DNA from: Streptomyces iakyrus
GTDB lineage: Bacteria; Actinomycetota; Actinomycetes; Streptomycetales; Streptomycetaceae
Length of the DNA stretch: 64,000 bases
NCBI RefSeq assembly: GCF_000717055.1
Contig: NZ_JNXI01000023.1
Location: 1 to 64,000 of the forward strand
Direction of reading: 5' to 3'
This document shows, one piece after another, positions 8,327-17,970 of this stretch. Under the pieces are notes generated by a model that saw only the letters and a program-made list of their open reading frames with translations, did not search any database and was not told the DNA's origin. The translations under genes were made by a program, and so were the position numbers. Within the stretch, counting starts at the first letter, position 1; each line of letters starts with the position of its first letter.

Positions 8327-9667
8327 ATGTCGTTCCCGCAGCTCGACGGCGAGCACCGCGGTGAGGAGATCCTCGCCGTCTTCGACACCGCCTTCGGCGA
8401 GCTCCTGGCCGCCGACCCGGCCGCGTTCCGCGTCAAGTTCCGCAAGATGGCGGCCTCGGCCTTCGCCTTCTACCGGGGCACGGCCGGCCTGTTCTACCAC
8501 GACCTCACCGAGTCTGATCAGTTCGGGGCGAAGCGGGGCGGCCCGTACCTGGACGAGCGCACCTCGCGCGTGTGGATCCACGGCGACCTGCACGCGGAGA
8601 ACTTCGGCACGTACATGGACGCCAACGGCCGCCTGATCTTCAACGTCAACGACTTCGACGAGGCCTACGTCGGCCCCTTCACCTGGGACCTCAAGCGCCT
8701 CGCCGCCTCCATCGCGCTGATCGGCTACGCGAAGGCGCTCAGCGACGAGCAGATCTCCGAGCTGGTGACGATCTACGCGGTCGCCTACCGCGAGCGGATC
8801 CACGCCCTGGCGACGGGCGCCAAGAGCGACGAGGTGCCGCCGTTCACACTGGACACCGCGCAGGGCCCGCTGCTGGACGCGCTGCGTGACGCCCGCTCGC
8901 TGACCCGCTTCGGCCTGCTGGACTCGATGACGGAGATCCGGGACTTCGAGCGCCGCTTCGCCTCCGGAGGCGGCTCGGTCGAGCTGGACGCGGCCACGCG
9001 CTACAAGGTCCTCGCCGCCTTCGACGGCTATCTGGAGACGCTCCCGGACAGCTCGCTGGCCCGCCCGGACTCCTACCGCGTGAAGGACGTGGTCGGCCGG
9101 CGCGGCATCGGCATCGGCTCGGCGGGGCTGCCGTCGTACAACATCCTGCTGGAGGGGCACAGCGACGCCCTGGAGAACGATGTCGTGATCTACATCAAGC
9201 AGGCCCAGACCCCGGCCGTCTCCCGGCACATCACGGACCGGGAGATCCGCGGCTACTTCCAGCACGAGGGGCACCGCACGGTCATCTCCCAGCGCGCCCT
9301 CCAGGCGCACGCCGACCCGTGGCTGGGCTGGACGGAGCTGGACGGCGCGGGCCAGCTGGTGGCCGAGGTCTCGCCGTACGCGGTGGACCTCGACTGGGGC
9401 GACATCGACGACCCGGAGGAGATCGCCCAGGTGGTGGCCGACCTCGGCCGGGCGACGGCCACGATGCACTCGGCGGCGGACGACCAGTCCGGCGAGTCCC
9501 TGGTGCCGTTCTCCACGGAGCGGGCCATCGACGCGGCGATCGCGGCCGATGAGGAGGGCTTCTCCCCCCTGCTGGTCGACTTCGCGCACACCTACGGCGC
9601 ACGCGCGCGGGCCGACCACCAGACCTTCGTGGACCTGTTCCGCAACGGACGGATTCCGGGGCTGTGA
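8327..9667 (+). CDS. DUF2252 family protein (kinase-like fold)
   Basis: A 446-residue soluble protein. IHGDLHAENFG near residue 84 resembles the Brenner motif of aminoglycoside phosphotransferase-like kinases, and NDFDE near residue 108 resembles their metal-binding DFD. These are hallmarks of DUF2252, placed in the protein-kinase-like clan. The substrate is unknown, and catalysis has not been established for the family as far as I know. An AGGAGG ribosome-binding site precedes the ATG. It is divergent from dnaE, with 218 bases between the two starts. Confidence 0.85.
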   Translation: MSFPQLDGEHRGEEILAVFDTAFGELLAADPAAFRVKFRKMAASAFAFYRGTAGLFYHDLTESDQFGAKRGGPYLDERTSRVWIHGDLHAENFGTYMDANGRLIFNVNDFDEAYVGPFTWDLKRLAASIALIGYAKALSDEQISELVTIYAVAYRERIHALATGAKSDEVPPFTLDTAQGPLLDALRDARSLTRFGLLDSMTEIRDFERRFASGGGSVELDAATRYKVLAAFDGYLETLPDSSLARPDSYRVKDVVGRRGIGIGSAGLPSYNILLEGHSDALENDVVIYIKQAQTPAVSRHITDREIRGYFQHEGHRTVISQRALQAHADPWLGWTELDGAGQLVAEVSPYAVDLDWGDIDDPEEIAQVVADLGRATATMHSAADDQSGESLVPFSTERAIDAAIAADEEGFSPLLVDFAHTYGARARADHQTFVDLFRNGRIPGL

Positions 9668-9715
9668 CGGTCAGGCCTCTCACAGGCATCCTTTAGGGGT
9701 CCCTTACCGGCCCCC

Positions 9716-10432
9716 ATGACAGACTCTCCTTTCGCTATGGACATATCCGGGATCCGCCTCAGAGCCGTACGCGCGGCGCTGTTCACGGCCGTCGTCGTGA
9801 CGCTCAGCACCGCGTCGCACGTGCTGCTGTCCCGGGCCCCGCTACCGGTGGGCACGGTGGCCGCGGTCGCCGCCGCCGTGTTCGTGATCGCGTTCGCCCT
9901 GGCGGGCCGGGAGCGCTCCTTCGGGCGGATCGCGGCCCTGCTGATCCCGCTGGAACTGGCCGCCGACACGGTGTTCACCACCGGCCAGCACGCCTGTTAC
10001 GGCCGGGCGGGCGGCCCGGTCGCCGGGCCCCTGCGCTCGGTCGGCCTGGATGTGCTCTGCGGCGGCGGAGAGGTCGGCACGCCCCTGGCCCGGATGGCCG
10101 GGGCCACCGGCACCGAGCGCCTGGCGGCCGCGGTCGCCCATGCCGAACCGGCCACCGCCTGGCTGCTGCTCGGCGCGCACGTCGGCGTCGGGCTCCTCGC
10201 CGCCGTCTGGCTGCGCCGCGGCGAGCGGGCCCTGGCCCAGCTGCTGCGGGCGGTGACGGCGACGACGTTCCGGCCGCTGCTGCTGGCGGTCGCCGCGGTC
10301 GCGGTGGAGCGGGCCCCGGCCGGGCGGCGCCTGCCGGCGCGTGCCGCGGACCGCACCCCCACCGCCCGCGACCGGATCCTCGCGTACTCCCTGGGGCGGC
10401 GTGGACCGCCGTGCTCACCCGCCTTCGCGTAA
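9716..10432 (+). CDS. Integral membrane protein of unknown function
   Basis: 238 residues with about four hydrophobic segments (roughly 18-38, 42-62, 66-82 and 150-170), then a basic tail with many Arg/Pro. Two Cys (in HACYG and DVLCGG) lie in the loop before the last segment and could be oxidised extracytoplasmically. That is interesting given the DsbA-like gene just downstream, but it is only suggestive. No ribosome-binding site is obvious before either ATG (9716 or 9737). I do not recognise a named family. Confidence 0.6.
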   Translation: MTDSPFAMDISGIRLRAVRAALFTAVVVTLSTASHVLLSRAPLPVGTVAAVAAAVFVIAFALAGRERSFGRIAALLIPLELAADTVFTTGQHACYGRAGGPVAGPLRSVGLDVLCGGGEVGTPLARMAGATGTERLAAAVAHAEPATAWLLLGAHVGVGLLAAVWLRRGERALAQLLRAVTATTFRPLLLAVAAVAVERAPAGRRLPARAADRTPTARDRILAYSLGRRGPPCSPAFA

Positions 10433-10548
10433 GGCACTCACCGTCGCCGGAGGCTCCTGCGCCTTCCTCGCGGCCCTTTCGAGCACCGGCAGTCCCCCTA
10501 CGTATCCCGCACACACAGGTGTGCGCGTCCCCCACGGAGAACATCACC

Positions 10549-11367
10549 ATGAGCAAGCGGAACAGCCAGGCGGCGAAGACGGCGGCACGCGAGCGGCTGC
10601 GCGTCGAGCGTGAGCGCGAGGCCAAGCGGGCGAAGACGAAGCGGCAGGTCATCGTCGCCTGCTCGATCGTCGGCGTCCTGGCGATAGCCGGCGGCATCGG
10701 CTACGCCGTCGTCCAGGCCAACAAGCCCACCCACTGGGAGGCGGTCAAGGACGAGAAGGTCGTCACGCCGGCCAACACCACCGGCACCGACGGCACCACG
10801 GTCGTCATCGGCAAGGACTCGGCGAAGAAGACGCTGAAGATCTACGAGGACCCGCGCTGTCCCGTGTGCGCCCAGTTCGAGCAGACCGTCGGTCCGACCG
10901 TGAAGAAGGACATCGACGACGGCAAGTACAAGATGCAGTTCGTCGGCGCCACCTTCATCGACAACAAGGACAACGGCGAGGGCTCCAAGAACGCGCTGAG
11001 CGCCCTGGGCGCCGCGCTGAACGTGAGCGACACGGCGTTCCTCGACTACAAGGCCGCGCTGTACTCGGCGAAGTACCACCCCGAGGAGACGACCGACAAG
11101 TTCAAGGACGACAGCTACCTCATCAAGGTCGCGAACACCGTCCCCGAACTGAAGGACAACAAGAAGTTCCAGGACGCGGTCGAGAAGGGCACCTACGACG
11201 CCTGGGCGATGGCCATGTCGAAGACCTTCGACGACAACAAGGAGGGCGTGAAGGGCACTCCGGGCTTCGCCATGGACGGCAAGCAGCTCACCGCCGACAG
11301 CCAGGGCACACCGCTGATGACGGTGGCCGACTTCAACCGGGTCGTGGGCGAGGCCCTCAAGAAGTGA
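10549..11367 (+). CDS. DsbA-like membrane-anchored thiol:disulfide oxidoreductase
   Basis: 272 residues. A strongly basic cytoplasmic head (about 1-32) precedes one membrane segment (about 33-56). A thioredoxin-like domain follows outside the membrane, with the redox motif CPVC at 104-107 in the context DPRCPVC. The cis-Pro expected in this fold is in KGTPGFAM. The role inferred from the family is oxidation or isomerisation of disulfides in exported proteins. The start was chosen at the ATG preceded by ACGGAG; the open frame extends 46 codons further upstream without support. A terminator follows the stop. Confidence 0.88.
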   Translation: MSKRNSQAAKTAARERLRVEREREAKRAKTKRQVIVACSIVGVLAIAGGIGYAVVQANKPTHWEAVKDEKVVTPANTTGTDGTTVVIGKDSAKKTLKIYEDPRCPVCAQFEQTVGPTVKKDIDDGKYKMQFVGATFIDNKDNGEGSKNALSALGAALNVSDTAFLDYKAALYSAKYHPEETTDKFKDDSYLIKVANTVPELKDNKKFQDAVEKGTYDAWAMAMSKTFDDNKEGVKGTPGFAMDGKQLTADSQGTPLMTVADFNRVVGEALKK

Positions 11368-11397
11368 CGGCTGGTCAAATACCGGTCGGCAGGTGAA

Positions 11398-11428
11398 GGG
11401 CGGGCGAACTTCCGGAGTTCGCCCGCTC
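11398..11428 (+). terminator. Terminator hairpin after the DsbA-like gene
   Basis: Stem CGGGCGAACT pairs with AGTTCGCCCG around a five-base loop. It extends outward by a G-C pair and a wobble, 31 bases after the stop codon and just before the phoD promoter region. Confidence 0.7.
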
Positions 11429-11445
11429 CGGCCCATACCGACCAG

Positions 11446-11451
11446 TAACCT
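11446..11451 (+). promoter_or_regulatory. Predicted -10 element (TAACCT) of a leaderless phoD transcript
   Basis: TAACCT ends eight bases before the GTG at 11460. There is no ribosome-binding site. A PHO box was looked for and not found convincingly. Confidence 0.4.
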
Positions 11452-11459
11452 GATCGGTC

Positions 11460-13130
11460 GTGACCAGTCGATACAGATCATCGAATACGTCGGAGGGCAT
11501 CAACTCCCTCACCCCTCGCCGCCGTACGGTCGTCAAGGCCGCGGCGGCGACCGCTGTCCTGGCCGGCCCGCTGGCGGCGACCCTGCCCGCGCGCGCCGTC
11601 GACCAGGCTCCCGCCTTCCTGCACGGCGTCGCCTCCGGGGACCCGCTGCCGGACGGCGTCCTGCTGTGGACCCGCGTCACACCGGTGCCGGAGGCGATAC
11701 CCGGCTCCGGAGCCGGCCCGGACACCGAGGTGAGCTGGACCGTCGCCGAGGACAAGGCGTTCACCACCGTCGTCGCCAAGGGCTCGACCACCGCCACGGC
11801 CGCCTCCGACCACACCGTGAAGGCCGACATCCGCGGCCTCAAGCCGGGCACCGACTACTGGTTCCGCTTCTCCGCCGGCGGCACCGACTCCCCCACCGCA
11901 CGCACCCGCACCGCCCCCGCGCACGACGCGGCCGTCACGGGCCTGCGCTTCGGCGTCGTCTCCTGCGCCAACTGGGAGGCCGGCTACTTCTCCCCCTACC
12001 GGCACCTCGCGGCCCGCGGCGACCTGGACGCCTGGCTGCACCTGGGCGACTACATCTACGAGTACGGCACCGGCGAGTACGGCACCCGCGGCAAGGTCGT
12101 CCGCCCGCACGCCCCGGCCCACGAGATCGTCACGCTCGCCGACTACCGCACCCGGCACGCCCGCTACAAGACCGACCCGGACCTCCAGGCGCTGCACGCC
12201 ACGGCCCCGGTCGTCGCGATCTGGGACGACCACGAGTTCGCCAACGACGCCTTCGAGGGCGGCGCGGAGAACCACACGGAGGGCGCCGAGGGCACCTGGT
12301 CCGCCCGTCAGGCCGCCGCCAAGCAGGCCTACTTCGAGTGGATGCCGGTGCGCCCGGCGATCGCGGGCACCACCTACCGCCGGCTGCGCTTCGGCAAGCT
12401 CGCCGACCTCTCGCTGCTGGACCTGCGGTCCTTCCGCTCGCAGCAGGTCAAGGTCGGCAACGGCGAGGTCGACGACCCGGACCGCACGCTCACCGGCCGC
12501 GCCCAGCTGGACTGGCTCAAGACGGGACTGGCGTCCTCCGACACCACCTGGCGGCTGGTCGGCAACTCGGTGATGATCTCGCCGTTCGCCATCGGCTCGC
12601 TCTCCGCCGACCTGCTGAAGCCGCTGGCCAAGCTACTGGGCCTGCCCCAGGAGGGCCTCGCCCTCAACACCGACCAGTGGGACGGCTACACCGACGACCG
12701 CCGCGAGATCCTGGCGCACCTGCGGACGAACGCGATCCGCAACACCGTCTTCCTCACCGGCGACATCCACATGGCCTGGGCCAACGACGTGCCGGTGGAC
12801 GCCGGGACGTATCCGCTGTCCCCGTCGGCCGCCACAGAATTCGTCGTCACGTCGGTCACCTCCGACAACCTCGACGACATCGTCAAGGTCCCGGAGGGCA
12901 CTGTCTCCGCGGTCGCCGCGCCGGTCATCCGCGCCGCCAACCGCCATGTCCACTGGGTCGACACCGACCGGCACGGCTTCGGCGTCCTGGACATCACGGC
13001 CGAGCGTGCGCAGATGGACTTCTACGTCGTCTCCGACCGCGCGAAGCGCGACGCGACGGCCAAGTGGTCCCGCTCGTACCGCACCCGCAGCGGCACGCAG
13101 AAGGTCGAGCGCACCTACGACCCGGTGTAA
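11460..13130 (+). CDS. phoD: Secreted alkaline phosphatase/phosphodiesterase, PhoD family
   Basis: 556 residues. A twin-arginine signal ([15 protein letters not shown], near residues 21-35) is followed by a cleavage-like ARA, so export by Tat is expected. The mature part opens with [20 protein letters not shown] and carries the metallophosphatase motifs WDDHEFAND and TGDIHMAW, which bind the metal ions of PhoD enzymes. The role is extracellular phosphate scavenging from phosphoesters; in streptomycetes this family is normally PhoR-PhoP controlled. The GTG start gives a normal n-region. The next gene is convergent and begins its stop only seven bases away. Confidence 0.92.
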   Translation: MTSRYRSSNTSEGINSLTPRRRTVVKAAAATAVLAGPLAATLPARAVDQAPAFLHGVASGDPLPDGVLLWTRVTPVPEAIPGSGAGPDTEVSWTVAEDKAFTTVVAKGSTTATAASDHTVKADIRGLKPGTDYWFRFSAGGTDSPTARTRTAPAHDAAVTGLRFGVVSCANWEAGYFSPYRHLAARGDLDAWLHLGDYIYEYGTGEYGTRGKVVRPHAPAHEIVTLADYRTRHARYKTDPDLQALHATAPVVAIWDDHEFANDAFEGGAENHTEGAEGTWSARQAAAKQAYFEWMPVRPAIAGTTYRRLRFGKLADLSLLDLRSFRSQQVKVGNGEVDDPDRTLTGRAQLDWLKTGLASSDTTWRLVGNSVMISPFAIGSLSADLLKPLAKLLGLPQEGLALNTDQWDGYTDDRREILAHLRTNAIRNTVFLTGDIHMAWANDVPVDAGTYPLSPSAATEFVVTSVTSDNLDDIVKVPEGTVSAVAAPVIRAANRHVHWVDTDRHGFGVLDITAERAQMDFYVVSDRAKRDATAKWSRSYRTRSGTQKVERTYDPV

Positions 13131-13136
13131 CCGCCG

Positions 13137-13706
13137 CTACAGGGTTTCGAGGAAACCGAGCGCCACCCGCCAGGTGGCCTCGGCGGCCTCCTCGTCGTAG
13201 TCCGGCAGGTCGGGGTCGGTGTAGAGGTGGCCGGCCCCGGCGTACCGGTACACCTCGACGTCGGCGCCGGTGCGGCGCATCTGGAGGTACCAGGCGCTGA
13301 GCCAGTCGTCCGTCTCGAAGGGGTCCGGCTCGGCCACGTGCAGCTGGACCGGCAGGTCCTCGGCCGTGACGTCCGGCGCGATGTCCGACGTGCCGTGCAG
13401 GAGCAGCAGGCCACGCGCCTTGTCGTCGCCGAGGGCGAGGGTCTGAGCGATGGAGGCGCCGAGCGAGAACCCGGCGTACACCAGCCCGCGCTCGGAGTAG
13501 GGAGCGGCGGCCAGCACCGCCCGCTTCAGCAGGGCCTCCTTGCCGATCTTCTCCTGCTGCTCCATGCCCTCCTCGACCGTGTCGAAGGTATGCCCCTCGA
13601 AGAGGTCGGGCGTCCACACCTCGTGTCCGGCCGCGCGCAGTCTGTCAGCGGCCTGGAGCACCGCGGGCCGCAGACCCTGGGTCGAGTGGAACAGCATGAT
13701 GTTCAT
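13137..13706 (-). CDS. Dienelactone hydrolase family protein
   Basis: 189 residues with an alpha/beta-hydrolase fold. The nucleophile elbow normally holding Cys or Ser appears as GFSLGAS, followed by an Asp-bearing strand (AEPDPFETDDW) and a C-terminal GAGHLYTD with the likely catalytic His. The size matches small DLH-family esterases. The substrate is unknown. The start is the ATG at 13706, giving MNIMLFHSTQGLRP; the frame runs further upstream but lacks family similarity. It is convergent with phoD, the stops being six bases apart. Confidence 0.82.
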   Translation of the reverse strand: MNIMLFHSTQGLRPAVLQAADRLRAAGHEVWTPDLFEGHTFDTVEEGMEQQEKIGKEALLKRAVLAAAPYSERGLVYAGFSLGASIAQTLALGDDKARGLLLLHGTSDIAPDVTAEDLPVQLHVAEPDPFETDDWLSAWYLQMRRTGADVEVYRYAGAGHLYTDPDLPDYDEEAAEATWRVALGFLETL

Positions 13707-13800
13707 GAGGCCATGGTGCCAGCCGGGTGTGACAAGCCGGGATCCCGGCACTACCCACGACGCAGCGGAAGTCACATGTTCATGCACCCCGGTGGCCGGT

Positions 13801-13806
13801 TAGGTT
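13801..13806 (+). promoter_or_regulatory. Predicted -10 element (TAGGTT) of a leaderless mechanosensitive-channel transcript
   Basis: TAGGTT lies seven bases before the ATG at 13814. No Shine-Dalgarno sequence is present. Confidence 0.45.
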
Positions 13807-13813
13807 CGGTGGC

Positions 13814-14953
13814 ATGGAGAACCTGCTACGACCGCTGATCGTGGTCGGTGGCTCGGTCGTGCTCACGCTGGTGATCGGCTGGGCCACCGACTTCCTGCTG
13901 CGCAAGGCCGACGAACGGCACCACGAGACCCCGCTGTGGGGTCTGCTCCGCCGTGGCCGCATCCCCTACATGCTCGTCCTCTTCGCGGCCCTGCTGAGAG
14001 GGTCGTACGACGAGGCGGACCTGCTGGAGAGCCGCGCCGACGGAGTCGGCCGGGCGCTGACCCTGATACTGATCGGGTCGGCCGCCTGGCTGGTCATCCG
14101 TATCGCGGCGGCGATCGTCGAGACGTCGTACAGCCGGTACGCCAGTGCCCGGGCCCATCGTGACCCTGCCAGGGTCCGCCGGGTGCGCACCCAGGTGACG
14201 CTGATCATGCGGGTGGTGTCCGCGATCGTCGGTGTGGTGGCCGCGGCGACGATGCTGCTGACCTTCCCGGCGTTCAAGGCGGCGGGCGCCTCGCTGCTGG
14301 CCTCGGCCGGCATCCTCGGCATCGTCGCCGGTGTCGCCGCGCAGTCCACGCTGAGCAACATGTTCGCGGGCTTCCAGATCGCCTTCGGCGACATGGTGCG
14401 CATCGGGGACACGGTGGTGGTGGACGGCGAGTGGGGCACGGTCGAGGAGATCACCCTGACCTTCCTGACCGTCCACACCTGGGACGAGCGGCGCATCACC
14501 ATGCCGGTGTCGTACTTCACGTCCAAGCCGTTCGAGAACTGGTCGCGCGGCAGCCCCCAGATGACGGGCATCGTCTTCTGGCACGTCGACCACTCCGCCC
14601 CCGTGGAGGCGATGCGCGACAAGCTCCGCGACATCCTGCGCGAGTGCCCGGCCTGGGACGGCCGCGCCTACAACCTGTCGGTCACGGACACCACCCCGAG
14701 CACCATGCAGGTGCGGGCCCTGGTGACGGCCAAGGACGCGGACGACATCTGGACGGTGCGGGTCACGGTCCGCGAGCAGATGATGGGCTGGCTGGCCGAC
14801 GAGCACCCGTACGCCCTGCCCCGGGTCAACACGGCCGACGCGGTCCTGCCGCCGTCCTCCAACGGCAACGGCCACCGCTCGTCCCCGGACGGCGTCCCGG
14901 CCCAGCAGCGCCGCTACCACGGCAACCACAACTCGGGGCGGCCGGAGCGCTGA
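13814..14953 (+). CDS. MscS-family small-conductance mechanosensitive channel
   Basis: 379 residues. Hydrophobic helices lie near 4-28, 52-66, 84-105 and 130-152. The Gly/Ala-rich pore helix follows (ASAGILGIVAGVAAQS), then the beta domain beginning NMFAGFQIAFGDMVRIGD, as in MscS. The C-terminal ~40 residues are polar and likely disordered. The expected role is release of solutes under hypo-osmotic stress. It appears to be a single-gene unit: a leaderless-type promoter in front and a 24-bp terminator behind. Confidence 0.92.
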   Translation: MENLLRPLIVVGGSVVLTLVIGWATDFLLRKADERHHETPLWGLLRRGRIPYMLVLFAALLRGSYDEADLLESRADGVGRALTLILIGSAAWLVIRIAAAIVETSYSRYASARAHRDPARVRRVRTQVTLIMRVVSAIVGVVAAATMLLTFPAFKAAGASLLASAGILGIVAGVAAQSTLSNMFAGFQIAFGDMVRIGDTVVVDGEWGTVEEITLTFLTVHTWDERRITMPVSYFTSKPFENWSRGSPQMTGIVFWHVDHSAPVEAMRDKLRDILRECPAWDGRAYNLSVTDTTPSTMQVRALVTAKDADDIWTVRVTVREQMMGWLADEHPYALPRVNTADAVLPPSSNGNGHRSSPDGVPAQQRRYHGNHNSGRPER

Positions 14954-14962
14954 CCCCGCACA

Positions 14963-15013
14963 CGGAAGGCAGGAGGGGCTCCCCGCGGCGCGGGGAGCCC
15001 CTCCTGCCTTCCG
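14963..15013. terminator. Very long bidirectional terminator between the channel and SDR genes
   Basis: A perfect 24-bp stem with a three-base loop (GGC), placed between convergent genes whose stops are 65 bases apart. It is one of the strongest hairpins in the window. Confidence 0.88.
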
Positions 15014-15017
15014 CCGG

Positions 15018-15758
15018 TCAGTGGCCGCGCTCGGCGCCCCCGTTGACCTGGATGATCTGCGAGGTGATGTGCCCGGCGCCCGGGGAGGCCAGCCAGTGCA
15101 GGGTCTCGGCGACGTCCCCCGGGGTGCCGGCCCGGCCGTTCGAGGTCTCACCGATGAGGCGCGCCCGCCGCTCCTCCGCCATCGCGTCCCCGAAGAACTC
15201 GGTGTCCTCGACGTACCCGGGCGCCACCACGTTCACGGTGATGCCGCGCGGTCCCAGCTCCCGGGCCAGGTCGTGGGCGTAAGGGTGCAGCCCCGCCTTG
15301 GCCGCCGCGTACGCCCCGCTCCCGGATCCCCGGTAGGCGGCGATGGACCCGAGGAACAGCACCCGACCGCCGGGCTCGGCGAGCCGCGGCTTCAGCGCCT
15401 CGGTGAGCAGGACGGCCGTCAGGGTGTTGAGCCGGAAGTTCACGCTCCAGGTGTGCGCGACGGCCGCGAGCGGATCGTCCCCCGGGGCGTCCGGTTCGAG
15501 CAGCCCGTTGCCCCCGGCGCTGTGCACGAGCACGTCCACGGCCCCCAACTCCCGTTCCACGAAGGCGGCGACACCGCGCACGTCCTCCGGGTCGGCGAGA
15601 TCGGCCGCGTATGTCAGCGCGCCGGGCACCTCGGCCTTCTCCAGCACGTCGGCGCGCCGCCCGAGCAGCAGCACCCGATCACCGTCCGCGGCGAACACCC
15701 GGGCCGCCGCGAGCCCAATTCCCGTTCCTCCACCACTGATTACTACATTCCGTACCAT
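15018..15758 (-). CDS. Short-chain dehydrogenase/reductase (SDR)
   Basis: 246 residues of classical SDR architecture. The Gly-rich cofactor motif SGGGTGIG is at residues 8-15, an NAG-like HSAGG follows, the catalytic Ser is in LGSIAAY, and Tyr/Lys are in YAAAK. It also has the PGYVEDTEF segment after strand beta-6. An Arg after the second strand (LLGRRADV) suggests NADP(H). The substrate is unknown. The ATG at 15758 is preceded seven bases earlier by TAGGGT, with TTGACC 19 bases further upstream, so the transcript is probably leaderless. Confidence 0.9.
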   Translation of the reverse strand: MVRNVVISGGGTGIGLAAARVFAADGDRVLLLGRRADVLEKAEVPGALTYAADLADPEDVRGVAAFVERELGAVDVLVHSAGGNGLLEPDAPGDDPLAAVAHTWSVNFRLNTLTAVLLTEALKPRLAEPGGRVLFLGSIAAYRGSGSGAYAAAKAGLHPYAHDLARELGPRGITVNVVAPGYVEDTEFFGDAMAEERRARLIGETSNGRAGTPGDVAETLHWLASPGAGHITSQIIQVNGGAERGH

Positions 15759-15765
15759 ACCAACG

Positions 15766-15791
15766 ACCCTACGACGCCCCGGCCGCCCGAG
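15766..15791 (-). promoter_or_regulatory. Predicted promoter of the SDR gene
   Basis: Read on the minus strand, TTGACC is followed after 19 bases by TAGGGT, which ends seven bases before the start codon. The spacing of 19 is slightly long. Confidence 0.4.
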
Positions 15792-15819
15792 GTCAAACCG
15801 GCGGCCGCTGCCGCCGCCC

Positions 15820-17406
15820 TCACCGCAGGCTGCGCACGTCCAGGTGCCGCAGAACCCGGTCGACCACCTCGGGATCCGCCCCGGGCTCGCTGCGCGCCGC
15901 CAGTACCTCGTGCCGCGCCGCGCTCAGCATCTCCTGCTGGATCCGCCGCACCCGCTTCACCCGCCGGGCCCCCTCCCGGTACGCCTCCCGCCGCTCGTCC
16001 TCGGCCAGCTCGGGGCTGATCCGCACCCCGATGTCGTAGGCCCGCCGCAGCATCTGCTCGGACAGGTCCTCCGGCAGGTCCTCGGTCCCCTCGATCTCCC
16101 GCAGCCGCTGCTTCGCCGCCTTGGCCGCCCGGATCGCCAGTTCCTTCGCGAACTCCTTCTCCCGGTCCGTGTCGGCCTTCACCCCGAGCAGGCGCACCAG
16201 CCACGGCAGGGTCAGCCCTTGCAGCACCAGCGTCGCCATGATCACCCCGAACGCGATGAAGATGATCTCGTCCCGGCTGGGGAACGGCGCGCCGGCATCG
16301 GTCTCCAGCGGAATGGCCAGCACCAGCGCGACCGAGGCCACCCCGCGCATCCCCGACCACCACATCACCACGGTCTCGCGCCAGCTCACCGGAATGTCCT
16401 CGTCGTAGTCCCGCCGCGCGTGCAGCCGTTTGGTCAGCCAGGTCGCCGGCAGCAGCCACAGCAGCCGGGCGAACACGACGACGACCACCACCACCGCCGC
16501 CCAGCCCAGCAGCTCGCCCCACCGCCCGGAGGCCGTGCGGATCGCGTTGTGCAGCTCGAGACCGACCAGCCCGAACGCGACGCCGGTGACGAGCGTGTCG
16601 ACGATGTTCCAGAACGTGTGCCCGGCCAGCCGCGTCATGACGTCGTCGGCGTCGGAGCCGTACTCCGCGAGGAACAGTGCGGTGGTGAGCACGGCGAGCA
16701 CGCCGGACCCGTGCAGCTCCTCGGCCATGACGTACGAGGCGTACGGCACCAGCAGGGTCAGCCCGACCTGCAGGGTGGCGTCGCCGAGCACCTCCATCAG
16801 CTTGTTCGCGCCCCAGCCCAGCGCGAGGCCCACGGCCACCGCCACCACGGCCGACAGCACCAGATCGAGCCCGGCCTTCCAGGGCGAGAACGTCCCGCTG
16901 ACGGCGGCCGCGATCGCCACGTGGTAGAGGACGATGGCCGTCACGTCGTTGAACAGGCCCTCGCCCTCCAGGATCGACACCAGCCGGCGCGGCAGTCCCA
17001 GCTGCCCGGCCACGGCGGTCGCCGCGACCGGGTCCGGCGGCGCCACCAGCGCGCCCAGCGCGAAGGCCGCGGCGAGCGGCAGCCCCGGCACGATCGCGTC
17101 GGCGACGGCGGCCACGCAGGCCATCGTGACGAACACCAGCGCCACGGCCAGCAGGAAGATCGGCCTCCTGTTCGCCGCGAACTGCCGCCAGGACGTGCGC
17201 CGCACGGCGGCGTACAGCAGGGGCGGCAGCAGCAGCGGCAGGATCAGGTCCGGCGCGATCTCGACGTTCGGCACGAACGGCAGCAGCGCGAGGACTATCC
17301 CGAGGAGCGTCATCAGCACCGGGGCGGGCACCTTGAACCGGTCCCCCATGGGGACACTGATCACGGCCCCGAGCAGCAGCACGAACAGCAGGGCCAACTG
17401 ATCCAC
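15820..17406 (-). CDS. Na+/H+ antiporter, CPA1 (NhaP/NhaK-like) family
   Basis: 528 residues with about 12 membrane segments in the first ~400, then a charged cytoplasmic tail rich in Arg/Glu. The ion-binding region is recognisable as APPDPVAATAV and the CPA1-type ND motif in EGEGLFNDVTAIV. The expected function is proton-coupled Na+ (or K+) extrusion for pH and salt homeostasis. GTG start. It lies downstream of the GNAT gene on the same strand with a 96-base gap, so it may have its own promoter, though none is clear. Confidence 0.92.
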   Translation of the reverse strand: MDQLALLFVLLLGAVISVPMGDRFKVPAPVLMTLLGIVLALLPFVPNVEIAPDLILPLLLPPLLYAAVRRTSWRQFAANRRPIFLLAVALVFVTMACVAAVADAIVPGLPLAAAFALGALVAPPDPVAATAVAGQLGLPRRLVSILEGEGLFNDVTAIVLYHVAIAAAVSGTFSPWKAGLDLVLSAVVAVAVGLALGWGANKLMEVLGDATLQVGLTLLVPYASYVMAEELHGSGVLAVLTTALFLAEYGSDADDVMTRLAGHTFWNIVDTLVTGVAFGLVGLELHNAIRTASGRWGELLGWAAVVVVVVVFARLLWLLPATWLTKRLHARRDYDEDIPVSWRETVVMWWSGMRGVASVALVLAIPLETDAGAPFPSRDEIIFIAFGVIMATLVLQGLTLPWLVRLLGVKADTDREKEFAKELAIRAAKAAKQRLREIEGTEDLPEDLSEQMLRRAYDIGVRISPELAEDERREAYREGARRVKRVRRIQQEMLSAARHEVLAARSEPGADPEVVDRVLRHLDVRSLR

Positions 17407-17502
17407 GGTCAGCGCTCCACAACGGTCAAATGTTCACACGACTGACCTCAAGCCTGCCACGCAACTTCCGGGACAAACCGTTTCGGCACCCGGCATGAAG
17501 GG

Positions 17503-17970
17503 CTAAAGCGAACGCCGCATCCCCTGGTGCGGAATGCCCGCCTCCACGTACTCGGGCCCGTACGGCTCATAACCGAGCCGCGCGTAGAAGCCGAGCGCGT
17601 GCGTCTGCGCGTGCAGGTCCACGGCCGCGAGCCCTCGCGCTCGGGCGGCGTCCTCGATGGCCCGCACCAGGGCGGCACCGACGCCGTGCCCGCGAGCGGA
17701 TCCCGTCACGGCGAGCCGGCCGAGGGAGCCCACGGACGGGCCGGCGCCGGTCTGCGCCACGGCCGCCTCGCCGTGCAGCAGCCGCCCCGTCCCGAGCGGG
17801 ACGCCGTCCTGACGGACCGCCAGGACGTGGACCGCGCCGGCGTCGTAGGCGTCGTACTCCAGGTCCTCCGGTACGCCCTGCTCGCCGACGAAGACCTCCT
17901 TGCGCACCGCGAAGCACGCCTCACGGTCGGCAGGGTCCTCGGCGACCCGCACCACGTACGGGGTGCTCAC
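17503..17970 (-). CDS. GNAT-family N-acetyltransferase (ElaA-like)
   Basis: 155 residues. The acetyl-CoA-binding motif A is [18 protein letters not shown], and the ending [14 protein letters not shown] is typical of GNATs. The N-terminal [15 protein letters not shown] resembles ElaA-type proteins. The acceptor substrate is unknown. The GTG start at 17970 overlaps the TGA of the pseudouridine synthase (GTGA), so the two are translationally coupled; longer frames on this strand are shadows of that upstream gene. Confidence 0.88.
   Translation of the reverse strand: MSTPYVVRVAEDPADREACFAVRKEVFVGEQGVPEDLEYDAYDAGAVHVLAVRQDGVPLGTGRLLHGEAAVAQTGAGPSVGSLGRLAVTGSARGHGVGAALVRAIEDAARARGLAAVDLHAQTHALGFYARLGYEPYGPEYVEAGIPHQGMRRSL

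Noticed and set aside
11417..11440. A possible PHO box upstream of phoD (GTTCGCCCGCT)
   Set aside because: One 11-base unit partly fits the consensus, but the expected second direct unit does not, and it falls in the upstream terminator hairpin.
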